The notes beneath the pieces are model-generated. The model had not been told where the DNA came from and made no database searches. It saw only the letters and a program-made list of their open reading frames with translations. Shown here piece by piece: positions 35,337 through 48,150 of a stretch of 64,000 nucleotides of DNA. A program made the position numbers and the translations under genes. Each line of letters opens with the position of its first letter. Positions within the stretch are counted from its first letter, which is position 1. The stretch is from Parasponia andersonii (Eukaryota; Streptophyta; Magnoliopsida; Rosales; Cannabaceae), in NCBI GenBank assembly GCA_002914805.1, contig JXTB01000019.1, positions 701,267 through 765,266 on the forward strand. The letters run 5' to 3'.

Positions 35337-35541
35337 GCATATAAATACAGTCTGTCATTAATTCATAAGGTGATATTTAAAAAAGAATAAAACTATAAGA
35401 TTAAGAGAGGATTAAAGCAAATCCTTTCATATAAAAAAAGAAAACAAAAAAAGAAGTATGAGATCAATTGGTTACACGATGAATCTCATTAATTTTGACT
35501 TACATATTGAATTATACCAAGATTGAATGTCTATATATTGT

Positions 35542-35860
35542 CACTACAAAGAAAGATAACATTCCCCAATGTATTTAGCTTTATGCATCGGTGGAAATGA
35601 ACCAAATGTCGGCGCATCAAAGTGAAACACATTAGCATATTGTAGATGGGGAACCACATTTGTACGACACTACACCGATGGAAAAGCTGTTGGTAGTTGT
35701 TATCTTTCACTACATATTTGCATTAATGTGTCTGATAATTTTGAGAGAAAAGACGGGCATTATAAGCGCCTTTTTATAAAAGTTTTCAAACGCAAAATCC
35801 GTAATGCATCGACAAAGGTAGAACAGTAATGATTTCTTTTCACATTCTAAAATATCTAAG
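35542..35860 (+). mobile_element. Candidate terminal/subterminal region of a CACTA transposon
   Basis: Begins CACTACAAAGAAAG and carries spaced ATGCATCGGTGGAAA, GTCGGCGCATC, CACCGATGGAA and ATGCATCGAC motifs. These resemble the terminal repeat and subterminal transposase-binding motifs of CACTA elements. It shares CACTA-plus-AAGAA and CCATCGG-type motifs with the end at 63520. The two ends are not identical and the 3-bp flanks do not match, so pairing is unproven. Confidence 0.4.
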
Positions 35861-36118
35861 CCTTATGCCAATGCAGATAAGCCATCAACATAAGTTTTAA
35901 ATGTTAATTTTGAATTCACTCAAGACGATGTCGTTTTGTGAGAAACCTAGAACATTCTAGGACCTTTCCCGATATGGAAATTGTTTTATGGTTTTTTTCT
36001 CCAAGAATTCCTTTTATCCTCCTCATTTTGCCCTCTCTTTCTCTTCACGTCTTTCTCTGTCTCACACACTCACTTTCTCTCTCGGACTTTCTCTCGCTGA
36101 GACTCTCTCTCACATCCT

Positions 36119-36122
<4 letters not shown>

Positions 36123-36171
<49 letters not shown>
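36123..36171. repeat. (CT)n microsatellite
   Basis: A near-perfect CT run in a longer pyrimidine-rich region (about 36020-36190). Confidence 0.95.
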
Positions 36172-36181
<10 letters not shown>

Positions 36182-36499
36182 TTTTTCATGTCATTTTCGG
36201 GTTTTCTTCTCCATTTTGGTTTTAGTTTTGCTTGTACCGTTTGATAAGTATCTCTCTATCTCTCTTTTTTGTATTTTTTTTAAGTTTTGTTGTATAGTTC
36301 TTGATGATTTTTTTTCCGAAAGATTGGGGTTAATTTTCTTTGAGTTTGGGTTGATTCTCTCTAGGTTTGGTTTTACTTTTCTGAGTTAAGTTCGTTCTTT
36401 GATTTTTTGGGTCTCTTTGTTCTTTGGTTTCCAGGTTTCTGGCATTTTTTGGTGTTACATATATATACGAATCTTATTAATATTGATTTGTGGGTATTA

Positions 36500-36961
36500 T
36501 GTTGGGTTTACTCGTGTAATCCAGTATCTAGACCATGGGAATTTATAACAGGTGTATGATATTAGGATTGTGTGGGATCATTAAGTATTCTAATTATGGG
36601 TTATTAAGTATGGATTCTATAATGTGTGGTTACCTAATTTTAGTCCAATAAGGATTAATGGGGTCTCTATTAAATATTAGTATATAAAAACATAACTATT
36701 AGGGTTCTAGTTACCAAACCAAATAGAATGTGAGCTCCTCTACCTCCATCAATAGAGAAAGTTCCTATTGAGCATATATAGAGTATTTTGGATGTGGAAG
36801 ACTTTCTACCCTCAAACTCTAATGTGATCTCATCCTCTGCTGTCAAACACGATAGATCCAAGTTAGTCACGCGTTTCTCTCAACAAATCTTTTCCTAAAA
36901 ATTTGGCATAACAAATTCTAGGATTGTATTTAGTTTAACAATCCATTATGTACATCAAACA
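36500..36961 (+). repeat. 5' LTR of copia element 1
   Basis: 462 bp, starting TGTTGGGTTTAC and ending CATCAAACA. Matches 41998-42506 along its length with many substitutions and indels, which indicates an old insertion. A TATA-like TATATAAAAA is near 36680. Confidence 0.85.
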
Positions 36962-36963
36962 AG

Positions 36964-36976
36964 TGGTATCAAGAGC
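36964..36976 (+). other. Primer binding site of copia element 1
   Basis: TGGTATCAAGAGC, the initiator-tRNA-Met complement with one extra A, 2 bases after the LTR. This variant is common in plant copia elements. Confidence 0.8.
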
Positions 36977-37747
36977 AGGAAGTCATGTTAAATAACTTAG
37001 GATAATCATGCATGTCTCTTTTTTGTGACATCTTTTCCTATTTAGATTTCTAAGGTTTAGATATAACAGGTATGATTGATGAATTTTTTATGATTTTGTT
37101 CAAATATAAAGTATTTGACAGTTGAATTTTGAGTTTTGGGTTATAAAGTTTGTAGATTATGGTGAAAAATTGCATTAGGTTTAAGTTACCCAATTTTGAA
37201 ATCGAGTAATCAACGCTAGAGCTGGAACTTGGCACTACGATGCTCAAAACAAAAAGCTAGCATTGCGGCACTAATCAATGGCACTGTAGTGCCACCATTC
37301 ATCATAGTGGTGCTGCAAAGCCACCACTTGGGTTTAATTTTTTTTTTCTTTTCTTTAGATCAAAATTTTGACTTAATTAACATTTATGGTCTTGGTTTTG
37401 GGTAGAATTGAGTCGAAAACGACTCAATTCAAGGAGTTTCAATCAGAAACTTAACCAATCAGTTTTATTTTCTCAACCCAGCTTTTAGTACGACCCATAC
37501 TTTATTCGTTAAAAACTTTATTTGGCTTTAAGAGTTGATAAAAGTATTGAAAACTCAGTCATTCATTCATTAATATTTGTGCATTAAAACTTTCAGTTTA
37601 ATATTTTGGGTACTTTAGTTATTATTTTCTTTGCACTATCTGTTTTAAAATAGATGAGTTAAAACAACATGTTGCCAAAGTAACCTCTATTGCGTAGATT
37701 TATTTATTTTGTAATATTTGAATATTTGTGAATTTATTGTTTATGTG

Positions 37748-37961
37748 AATAATTATCAGCCCAAAAGAAGGTAATTATTTGGCTGAATAATGAATACACT
37801 TGCAGTAATAAATATGTAACAACTATTAAGTTTTCATACGGGTAGTAAATCGGCCCAAAGGAAGGTTTACTATCTGACATGATTTACTATCAATATTTGA
37901 TTATTGTACTAAAGAGTATCCTTTATAAGTTAATAAGTCGGTCCAAAGAAAGGCTTATTGA
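37748..37961 (+). other. Three consecutive leader hairpins with conserved 12-nt loops
   Basis: Hairpins at 37748-37779, 37842-37873 and 37930-37961 each have a 10-bp stem and a 12-nt loop (AGCCCAAAAGAA, GGCCCAAAGGAA, GGTCCAAAGAAA). Each stem closes with C-G followed by a U-G pair. The stems differ in sequence (AATAATTATC, GTAGTAAATC, TTAATAAGTC) but still pair. They lie between the primer site and gag of copia element 1, where packaging or dimerisation signals occur. Confidence 0.65.
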
Positions 37962-38256
37962 TGTTATTCTGGGTATCTTTGTGATGAGAGCCCACCTCAT
38001 ATATTTATGCCATGCTAGTATATCTTATTCTTGTATGCTGAGTTTATGACATATTTTAATGTGAGTTGTTATTTTTCTATTGTTATTCTCTACTCAGTCT
38101 CTGCTTCAAGCATATATGCTAATTTGAATTCAATTCATGTGCTTAATGCCACAAACTTAAGAAGTAGAAAGTGCACATTATGATTGTGCTCGGTTGGATT
38201 CGGACCTTGCACTCAGGAAAGAACAATCTACTTCTCTTACAGGTGAAAGTTCTGCT

Positions 38257-38850
38257 ATGGATATTAAGAACTTTGAGTAGTGGAAATATTCTAATCATAT
38301 GAGTCTTACGATCATGGAAATTCCATATCTGAGACCATTAAGAGTGTTGTGCTAGAGGGACCTTTATGCTAAGGTGTTCCTTTACACAATTGCAGAGCGT
38401 TTCTAAAAGAATGAAAAAGCGAAAATAAGTACCATGTTGAGCAATTTGTTTGCTATGCATTATAAAGGTAAAGGGAACATAAGGGAATACATCATAGAGA
38501 TGTACATCATATAGAGCTGTCAGATGACTTGCTTATGTAATTAGTTCTACTATCTCTTCTACCATAATTCAATCAATTTAAAATGAGCTACAAAAAAAAA
38601 AAGAAAAATGGACTTTTAATGAGCTCATACATCAGTGTGTGCAAGAAGAGGATAGATTGAAATAAGATAAGAAAGAAAGTGCTCACTTAGCAAGAACCTC
38701 TCAAGATAAGAAAAGAAAAAGGGCTAAGGATAAAAGAGCTGCATCTGACACTTCACAGAATAAAGTGCAAAAGAAACAAGAAGATGAATTAGCTTATTTC
38801 TTTTGCAAGAAGGCAAGATATGTGAAGAAGGAATATCCCAAATACGTCGC
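38257..38850 (+). pseudogene. gag of copia element 1
   Basis: The ATG at 38257 opens MDIKNFE, then a stop at Trp-like codon 8. Patches such as SNLFAMHYKGKGNIREYI (about 38440-38495) match copia gag (UBN2 type). A decayed zinc knuckle FFCKKARYVKKEYPKY lies near 38800: the first Cys reads Phe/Tyr, the His reads Tyr and the last Cys reads Tyr. There are many stops. Identity is reasonable and function is lost. Confidence 0.65.
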
Positions 38851-38899
38851 CTAGCATGTCAAGAAATGTAAGCTTCTCAATTTTCTCTATTCTGAGGTT

Positions 38900-41525
38900 A
38901 ATTTTGCTTCTATACCCAATCATACTTTATGGGTGGATACCATTGCCACTACTTATATACGTGTGTCTATGCAGGATTGTCTAAGGATTCGTCTACCAAA
39001 TGATGCTAAAAGATATATCTATATGGGCAACAACAACACAACTATAGTAGTGGCAATAGGTCTATTTGGATTGCAATTAGATTCCCATTTATTTTTTGAT
39101 TTGGATAAGACATTCGTTGTACCGTCATTTAGACAAAATTTAATTTTAATTTCAGTTTTGGACAAATATAGTTATTCATGTTCATTTGGAAATAATAAAT
39201 TTAATATTTTTCAAAATTCTAATATTATTGCAATTGGTACTTTGATTGATAACCTATATAAAGTTGACTCTATTGCCTCAATAAATGAAACTTTGTATAT
39301 CGAGAAACGTGATACAAAACACAAAATCATTGAGAATTCCTCTATATTACGGCACAAGCGATTAGGACACATCTCTAAATAGAGAATACAACGTCTTGTG
39401 TCAGATAATTTGTATTGAGTGCATTAAAGGTAAATAGAAAAATATGAGTAAATTAGATGCTAATAGGAGTTTCGATGTCTTAGAACTGATACATATTGAT
39501 ATATGCGGTCTATTCTCTATGGCTTTATGGAATGGCCAACAGTATTTCATCATGTTCATAGATGATTACTCTCAATATAGGTACCTATATTTAATTGATG
39601 AAAAGTCACCATCCCTAGACGTATTTAAAACTTTCAAAGCCAAAATTGAAAATCAAGTCGACAAGAAAATTAAAACCATTAAATCCAATCGTGGCGATGA
39701 ATACTACAGTTTGTATAATGGATCTGGTGAACAAAGTCCAGGACCCTTTGCCCAGTACCAACAGGAATTGAAATAGTCTCACTATACACAATGCTAAAGA
39801 AACCTAGTATGAATAATGTTACTGAGCAACAAAACCGAACACTTAAGGACATGGTGAGGAGTATGATTAGTCATTCTTCCTTACCTAAATCACTCTATGG
39901 AGAAGCACTGAAGATTGCAATTTATATGCTGAACAGAGTACCTAACAAATCAATAACTAAGACCCTATATGAATTATAGACAGGCAAGAAGCCTAGCATG
40001 AGGCACTTACATATTTAGGATTGTTTGACTAAGGCAAGGCCATATAGGCCACATGAAAAGAAACTGGACTCAAGAATAATAACCAAATATTTTGTTGGCT
40101 ACGCTGAAAGATCCAGAGGTTTCAAATTTTACAATCCCTCTAACAGGTCCTTTAGATAATGCAAGATTTCTTGAGGATGTTGAGGTTAGGAGGGAGATAA
40201 GGTAAGAGATATTGTCTCTGAAGAGAAATTTGTTTATGTTCCTAAGGTTACTATTGAAGATGATTAGGCTCCTTTGCCTGACATTATTCAACAAGTAAAT
40301 CAGGAAATTAAAGACAATATTTTGCAACTCTTTGTTCCACATAAAGAAGTTACTCCTAAAGAGCAACCTCAACAACCTCAAGAGCAAGTGCCATTAAGGA
40401 GATCTACTAGGGAAAGGAGAAACATAATTTTGAATGATTACATCGTCTATTTCCTAGAACATGAGTTTGATATAGGAGTTGAAAATGATCCAATCAATTT
40501 CACTCAAGCCAAACAAAGTTCAAAATCCTAACAGTGGATCGTCGCCACAAAGGATAAGATGAAATCCATGAAAGATAATGACATTTGAGATCTCGTCGAA
40601 TTGCCAGCAGGAAATAAGCCCATTGGTTGGAAATAGATTTTTAAAACCAAAAGGGATTCTAAAGGTAATATTAAGAGATCGCTCTCATAGTGTTCTTGGG
40701 TCATCACAAAAAAGCTATATCAAAAAGGTGCTTGATAGATTTGGCATAAGCAAATGTATCCTAAGAGATACACCTATTACTAAGGGTGATAAATTTAGTC
40801 TCATTTAATTCCCGAAGAGTGAGTTTGAAACTAAAATAATGTAGAAGATCCCTTATGTATCTGTAGTAGTGAGTCTGATATGTACTCAAGTGTGCACGTA
40901 TCTGGATATAGCATACATAGTTAGAGTATTAGGTAGATATTTAAGCAACCCTGATATAGATCACTGAATAACAGCAAATAGGGTTTTACGATATTTACAA
41001 AGAACAAAAGATTATATGAGCACCTATCGAAGATCTGATCATTTGGAGATCATGGGGTATTCTGACTCTGATTATGTTGGATGACTAGATAGTAAAAGAT
41101 CTACTTCAAGCTATATTTACCTACTTGTCCGAGAAGTTGTATCATGGAAAAGTGCCAAGCAAACACTCACAGCTTCTTCCATTATAGAGGCAGAGTTTAT
41201 AGCTTGTCATGAGGCATCGAATCAAAGGATATGGCTGTAGAATTTTATCATCGGGCTGCAAATTGTCAATGGTATAGAAAAGCTATTGAAGATTTGTTGT
41301 GATAATAAAGTTGTTATTCTTATTCCAATAATAACAGAAGCTCGTCAAAGTCTAAATATATAGACATTAAGTTTCCAGTTGTTAAAGAAAGAGTTCAGAG
41401 TCATTTAGTGTCTATAGAACATATCAAAACTTACTCTATGTTGGTAGATCTGCTCACCAAAGGTCTAACACTTAAGGTGTTTCATGAGCACACTACTCAT
41501 ATGGGTGTTATATTATTTAAGAATA
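38900..41525 (+). pseudogene. pol of copia element 1, RT core deleted
   Basis: Protease/GAG-pre-integrase: 38933-39382 (WVDTIATTYI in place of WVDSGATTHI; ILRHKRLGHISK). Integrase: 39444-39979 ([49 protein letters not shown]). After a linker (about 40274-40560), the start of RT (near 40620) joins the RT C-terminus (SYIKKVLDRFGISKC) near 40680. The catalytic YVDD block of several hundred bases is therefore missing. RNase H follows (YSDSDYVG, EAEFIACHEA; 41050-41220) and then the tail to about 41525. Stops are frequent. The copy could not have been autonomous after the deletion. Confidence 0.8.
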
Positions 41526-41997
41526 TTCAGAATTAGTGAGAGTTAGATTTGCATGTTCTCTTATGATAGACACATTTATTATTTGATATCAATAAGGTGA
41601 TAGTTATCTCTTATACTTTGAATTTATATTTTATTTTCTTTCTATTTGTCGTTTTGCACAAAGTTGCAGTTTTACATAAAGAAAAAGACTAAAGTTGATT
41701 CCTTGGAATCATAAAGTAAGACCAAATGGAAATAGGCATATAAGATCACTTTTCGTATAATTTTCATGCCACACATCCGTACTTGATCTGTGTCATTATG
41801 TGTATTGATTTGGTAATTATTGATGGGTTTAGTTGCCTATCTAAGTACAATGAAGGCCTCTTTGATTTCATGTTGATATACAAGATGGTTCAGATTGTCT
41901 TAAGAAGTAATTTCTTAACAGACAACAATAAAGTGCAGGCTCAAGTTTTCATTATATAATTATTTCAGAAAAAATCCTTGAAGCCCAAGTGGGAGAT

Positions 41998-42506
41998 TGT
42001 TGGGTTTACTCATGTCACCTAATATGTGGGCCATGAGATTTTATAATAATTATATAATATTATGGTGGTATAATTATATAGGGCCATTAAGTGATCTAAT
42101 TATGAGATCAGAAAATTACCTATTTAGTATGAACTCTGTAATATATGGCTATCTAATTCTAGTCTAATAAGAACTGGTAGGGTCTCTATTGACTACTAAT
42201 ATATAAAGACATAACTATTAGGATTTTGGTACCTAAGCCAAATAGAACATGTGTTTTTCTTCTCTACCTCTATCAATAGAGAAAGTTCTCATTGAGCATA
42301 CATATAGTATTCTAACTGTGGAAGACCTTCTACCCTCAAGCTGTAATTAATTAATCACTTCTGCTAACATGATCTCATCCATTCCTGTCAAACACGACGG
42401 ATCTAGGTTAGTCACGGGTTTCTCTCAAAAAATATTTTCTTGACAATTTAGCATGATAGATCCCAGAATTGTATTTCATTTAATAATCCATTATGTATAC
42501 CTAACA
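41998..42506 (+). repeat. Second LTR of copia element 1
   Basis: 509 bp, TGTTGGGTTTAC to CCTAACA, preceded by the polypurine tract AAGTGGGAGAT (41987-41997). Diverged from 36500-36961. Confidence 0.85.
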
Positions 42507-43305
42507 AGTGGTATCAAGAGTATGAAATCATGTCAAATTACGGAGGATAATCATGCATGTCTCTATTTTGTTGTATCTCTACATATTTGGATTTCTATGA
42601 GTTTAGATATAACATGTATGATTGATGAATTTTTCATGACTATATTGAGATATTGAGTATTTGAGGGTTGAATTCTGAGTTTTGGGTGATAAAGTTTGCA
42701 GATTATGCCGAAAAATAGCATTAGGTTTAAGTTACCCTATTTTAAAATCGGGAAATTAACACTAAGGCTAGAACTTGGCACTATAGTGCCTAAAATAGAG
42801 AGCTGGCATTGCAACGCCAATCAATAGTGCTACAACACCAGCATTCATTGTGGTGGCGCTGCAGTGCCACCACCTAGGTTTAGAAATTTTGTTTTTCCTT
42901 TCTTTAGGTCAAAATTTTGGCCTAATTAAGGTTCATAGTCTTGGTTTTGGGTAGAATTGAGTCATTTTTGACTCAATTCAAGGAGTTCTAACTTGAAACT
43001 TAACTAATCAGTTTTATTTTCTCAACCTAGCTTTCAGTACGAACAACGCTTTATTCGTTAAAAACCCTCTTTGGCTTTAAGATTTGACAAAAGTACTTAA
43101 AACTCAATCATTCATTCATTATTATTTGTGCATTAAAATTTTCAGTTAATATTTTCAGCACTTTAGTTATTATTTTCTTTGCACTATCTGTTTAAATATT
43201 TTAAAATAGATGAGTTGAAATAACATGTTGCCAAAGTAACCTCTATTGCGTTGATTTATTTATTTTGAAATATTTGAATGTTTGCATGTTTATTGTTCAT
43301 GCGAA
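42507..43305 (+). repeat. Second copy of the copia-1 leader after the second LTR
   Basis: From AGTGGTATCAAGAG onward it parallels 36962-37740, including TAATCATGCATGTCTCT, the GGCAC-type palindromic motifs and CCTCTATTGCGT. It stops near 43305, just before the position of the three hairpins. So the structure is LTR-internal-LTR-partial internal. Confidence 0.85.
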
Positions 43306-46300
43306 AAACTTGTCTTTTTTTTACATGCTACATCATCCTCCCAATGTGGAAAATATTCGCCCTTGAATTTCTAGCAGTATCTTTATCCGACGAATCTCCT
43401 CGAAATAGAATGAGATACTTGACGTTAAAAACACTTGTTGTACGAATATGTGAAGGTAGCTTTAGACAGTACACATTAAGACTGATATTCTTGATGATTT
43501 CAAGCGGTCTAATTTTCTTTGTTGAGAGCTTATTATAATCGCAAATAGAAAAATGATCCCTTGTAAGTACAACCCGAACAAAGTTTCCAAATTCAAACTC
43601 CACATATCCTCGCTTCTTATTTGCATCCGCCTTCTACTTCGTTGTCTATCATGAACCTTATGGTGGGTCTCCTGTAAACTCTGAACGAAATCCTCGAGAG
43701 AGAAAACTACGGATCTTAGTCTTGGTTAGTAACAGAATATGATCAAGGGGACCTCGACAGACCATAAAATGTACCATCTAAAAAGGACTAAAGCGCGTGT
43801 TCTAGTTCACTTCATGGTTGTGAGCAAATTTTCCTGACAAAGCTTTTGATCCCAACTCTTCACATGCTCACTAACTTAATATCTCAACATATCTCTAAGA
43901 GAATGATTCACTACTATTGTCTATCTATTGGTTTCGGGATGATAAGCCGTGCTAAAATTCAGCTTAATGTTCACCATTTTCTACAAACTACGCCAAAAGT
44001 GACTAATAAAGTGCATATCACAGTTGGAAACAATAGAAATAGGCAATCCATGTAACCGATACACCTCTCCAAAATACAACTGTACCACATTAACTGCATT
44101 TGTAGTCTTCTTACAAGGAATGAAATACACCATCTTCGAGAAACGATTGACTACTATATAGATAGAATCATTCCCCCATTGTGTTCTCGGTAACCCCAAC
44201 ACAAAATCCATGCTTATATCCGACCAAAATTGTGTAGGATTTTAGCATTAGTCGTTCTCCTTTTGACACTTGGTGTATACAAAAACACTGCATGAACCTC
44301 TCTACCTCCCTGTATATGGTTGGCCAAAAATAATAACTCTTTGTTAACTACAGAGTTTTGTCTCGCCTTGCATGGCCTTCTCCATGAAGCTCTTGAATAA
44401 TCTAGGGTCTTAAACTTCAATCTGGGATACAAAGTTGATTACCCTGAAAAAGATAACCATCATATAGTAAATAATCTATTCTTTCTCCTGCCTTTACCGT
44501 AACTATAATAGCAAAAAAAATAAGGGTCAATCTTAAGTAAATCACAGAATATATCAAAACATAGTACCTCCTACTTTTATGATAGTTAATACTCTAGCGA
44601 CTACGTACATCTGTAACTTGATTCGTAATTCTTGCCTTGTGCTTGAGCAAGAAATTAAACTGCTACAAATAAGCTGACCAAGATGCATATCTAACATAGA
44701 CCTTGTCTTGACTATGGAGGTGCATGAGAGCATCAGATCAATGTATAAAATGAACTCTCACTAGAACAGATAATGTCTCCAATGCTTCACTGCCTCAAAC
44801 GCAACATAGAACTCTATATCATAAGTGTTATAGTGTGCTTTAGACCCAGAAAGCTTCTCATTGAAAAAGCTAATGGTTTCCCTACTTGACTCAAAGCAGC
44901 TATAATGCCCACCTCGAAAGCATTACAGTGTAACTCAAATGGCTAGGAATAGTTTGGCAATACTAATAAAGGCGTAGTTGTTAAGCACTCTTTAATAACT
45001 TGAAATACCTTCTTAGCCTTTTCAGTCCATTGATACCTTGACACCTTCATACAATCATTTATTAGGGTCATAATACCATTGAAGTGCGGAATAAATCGAT
45101 GAAAGAAAGCTACTAGTTTATGGAAACTCCATACTTCTATAATAGTAATCAGTTGAGGCAATTGTATCTTGGACTCATCAACTCACAGTCTAATACTGGA
45201 AACCACATACCCCAAGCACAATACTTCTGGAATCATGAATATGTTCTTCTTCACTACAGTAAATAACTTGTCTCGACGTAAAACAGTTATAACTTTCTGA
45301 ATATGTTGAAGATGCAACTCTGGATTAGCACTATAAATTAGTATATCATCAAAATAAACTATAACAAATTTATCGATGAAGGGTCTTAGGGCCTATTTCA
45401 TCACTCTCATAAATATACTTGGTGCATTAAATAACCCGAACAACATTACTATCCAGTCCTACAACCCCTCTTGAGTCTTGAATGTAGTCTTCCATTTATC
45501 TTTAAGCCGTATTCGAATCTAATGGTATCCATTCTTTAAATCTAGCTTAATAAAAGTAGTGGCTCCACTAAGTTGATCAAGCAAATCATCTAGTAAAGGA
45601 ATCGAGAATCTATACATCACAGTGATCTTATTGATTGCCAGCTATCCTCATATATATGCCAAGAATCATTTTTCTTAGGCATCAATAAAGTTGGTACTGC
45701 ACATAGGCTGAAACTCTTCCTGATGTATTCCTTAGCTAATAACTCCTCTACTTGTCTTCTTAACTCCTCATGTTCATTAGGACTCATTCTATAATGAGAT
45801 TTTTTAGGTCATGTAGCGCTCAATTCCAGGTCAATCTGGTGTTGGATATCACAAAGGGGTGGTAATCCGTCTAATAGCTCAGTAGAAAACACATCATTGA
45901 ATTCTTCAATTAGTGCTTTTGCTTCTTCTGGAATGGCCAACTGAGCACTTGTCTCCTTTCTAAGAAATATATACACACACACCTAGAATCCTCCATCTCT
46001 ACTTCAAACTTGGCCGAAGATACAAGATAGGCACTTTTCTAGTGGGTGTTGATCTTTTCAGTGCTCTTGTTGGATAGTAGAATAATCTTTGTACCGTTAA
46101 AGTACAAATTATAAGTGTTACTATGCCCATCATTGAGCACCTTCTTATTATACTACCATGGTCTTTGTGGCAATAAATAGCATGCATCTATGTTAATTGC
46201 ATCATACTTGATCTCATCCTTGTAGTTTTGCCTATTAGGAAAAAGAATTACGGCTCATTGTGAAACTGTAATCTCTTTTCTCTTCTTTAGCCAAACTAAC

Positions 46301-46600
46301 TTGTATGGTTTAGGATACTTCTCAGTCTTCATCCCAAGTTTCTACACAACTTTTTTAGACACAATATTCACATAGCTGCTAGCATCAAAAATAAATCTAC
46401 ACACCTTACCCATAATAATGCATGTTGACTGGAAAATATTGTTGCATAGCCAATCATCGTTTGGAGCTCATAGTGTCAACCAAGAGCATTGAACCATAAG
46501 TAATGGCCTAGAATCACCTTCCACATATTCTTTCTCTACTATACCATCATCAAAATTTTGCTCCTCACTATTAAGTCCATAACAATAGAGCTATCTAGTG
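43306..46600 (-). pseudogene. pol of gypsy element 3
   Basis: Reading from the right: protease remnant FIFDASSYVNIVSKKVV near 46390, RT region about 45900-45180, RNase H/RT connection 45161-44943 (SFHKLVAFFHRFIPHFNGIM), integrase core 44211-43981 ([38 protein letters not shown]) and the integrase tail 43603-43328 (KIRPLEIIKNISLNVYCLKL). Stops and shifts occur every 50-100 codons, so only short open stretches remain. The Asp of the SDRD motif is changed (SNCD). Confidence 0.75.
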
Positions 46601-48150
46601 TTACTATACCTTAAAGTTTACTATGTTCTTGTTTATATTAAGTATTTCAAGTGTTTTTATTGTTGTTTTGATGTTTTGTTTATTTATGTTGATAAGAGAA
46701 TGAAACAAATATGTTTGAGGCAAAACGAGGTGTATTTGTGACTCATAAATATATTTTTCAAACCATTGGATCGAAGTTGAATCTGTTATGGTCGTAACGT
46801 AACGAAAATGAGGCAAATCAATAAAAAGAAGAAATGACGCACCTGAATAACTGAGGCACCAAACCAGCATAAAAGTGGCACTGTGATGCCAAAAAGTGGC
46901 ACAACAGTGCTAAGTCTCAGGAATTTTTGGCACCGTTGTGCCACCGTCTGCATCTTAGGTCAAAAATTAACGGCTGGGGTCAACATTTTGATGATCTAAG
47001 GGTCCAGATTTGACGTGCCTTAGGTTTACACGAGCCTCCTTTAAAACCCTATCTTTGGAATTGAAAGAGGTATGTTGGAATAGAGAGAAAGAGAGAGTAG
47101 TAGCCATGGAAGGAGTGGAAAAGGAAGAAGAAGAAGATGAAGACATGCTTTTTCTTTTCCTAGTTTTTTCCTAGGTTTTTCTTTTCATTTTTTTGAGAGG
47201 TTTTATTTGTATTTTCCATATTTAGAGAGTAGTATAGTTGAGAGCAAATCCTAAAAAGAGGATTCAAGGGAGCAAGAGCCAAGCTTGGAGGAAGAACTTG
47301 ACAGCCTTCATGAACACCATCAAACTTTTCTAAGTGGGAATTTTATAAATTTTCTCTCTTTGATTTTATATTTCTTGAATTCGTTGGATTATAACGTTAT
47401 TGTTCTCAATTAATATTATGAATTAAATATTTCTTTGTCTAGTTTTACTATGTGAACCAACCTAGTATCTAGTATTTGTTTATTTCTCTTTTTTCATTAA
47501 TCACATCCATTGTTGAGTTATTTGATTTACCTTGTGCTTATTACTTCTATTTAATTAAGCACTAAATAGATTGTTAAGTGAAACCTTATGAACTTAGGAA
47601 GGAGAATTTAGGTTTGGACTTAGGTAAAATAACATAAGATTACCTAGTTTGGGGTAAGTTTATATAGGATAGGAATATACCTATGTGACTTATGCAACCT
47701 TTGTAAGAGAATTACTAAACTTAATGAATCTAGTCAATTTATATTAGGACTATCATATTAGCTTGTCTATATGCTTTCACTTATGTCTTGAAAAAGTGTT
47801 TGTGAATACATTTGAATTCTTGGTTCATAACTCTATTGGATTAATTAATGTAAAAAGGAAATTGGGAGATTGTGTGTTTAAAGTATAGTTAGGAAATTAG
47901 TAAATTTAGACATTTTTCTTATTATTTATCTTTTGTTCATTTTGCATGCTAATTTAGTTGCTTTATTTTATTTCTCTAAAAACTATGTTTCGATTGTTTG
48001 GATAAAGTTAGGATTGGCCAATTTTAATATTTAGCTTAGACTTAGTAATCAATCTTCATGAGTTTGACACTCTAACTCCTAAATCTATATTACTTATAAC
48101 TGTGTGCACTTGCACAAGAGTGTGTAAGTATAATTTATAGTTGCACATTT
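46600..48150 (+). repeat. LTR-like insert in gypsy element 3 (tentative)
   Basis: This stretch interrupts the gag-pol reading of element 3. It has no coding match and ends with a TGCACTTGCACAAGAG/TTATAGTTGCACA style sequence reminiscent of LTR ends. It contains GGCAC..GTGCC palindromes like those in the copia-1 leader. I could not fix exact ends or a target duplication. Confidence 0.4.

Larger units (their letters stand above)
35162..36499. other. Non-coding stretch with microsatellites and a possible CACTA end
   Basis: Contains a (TA)n tract (35296-35332), a candidate CACTA terminus from 35542 with subterminal GCATCGG/CCGATGG motifs, and a strongly CT-rich zone with a (CT)n tract (36123-36171). 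No gene is recognised. The ORFs over the CT tract are low-complexity. Confidence 0.6.

Noticed and set aside
35988..36389. 133-codon ORF
   Set aside because: It runs through the (CT)n tract and encodes a Leu-Ser repeat, so it is low-complexity.
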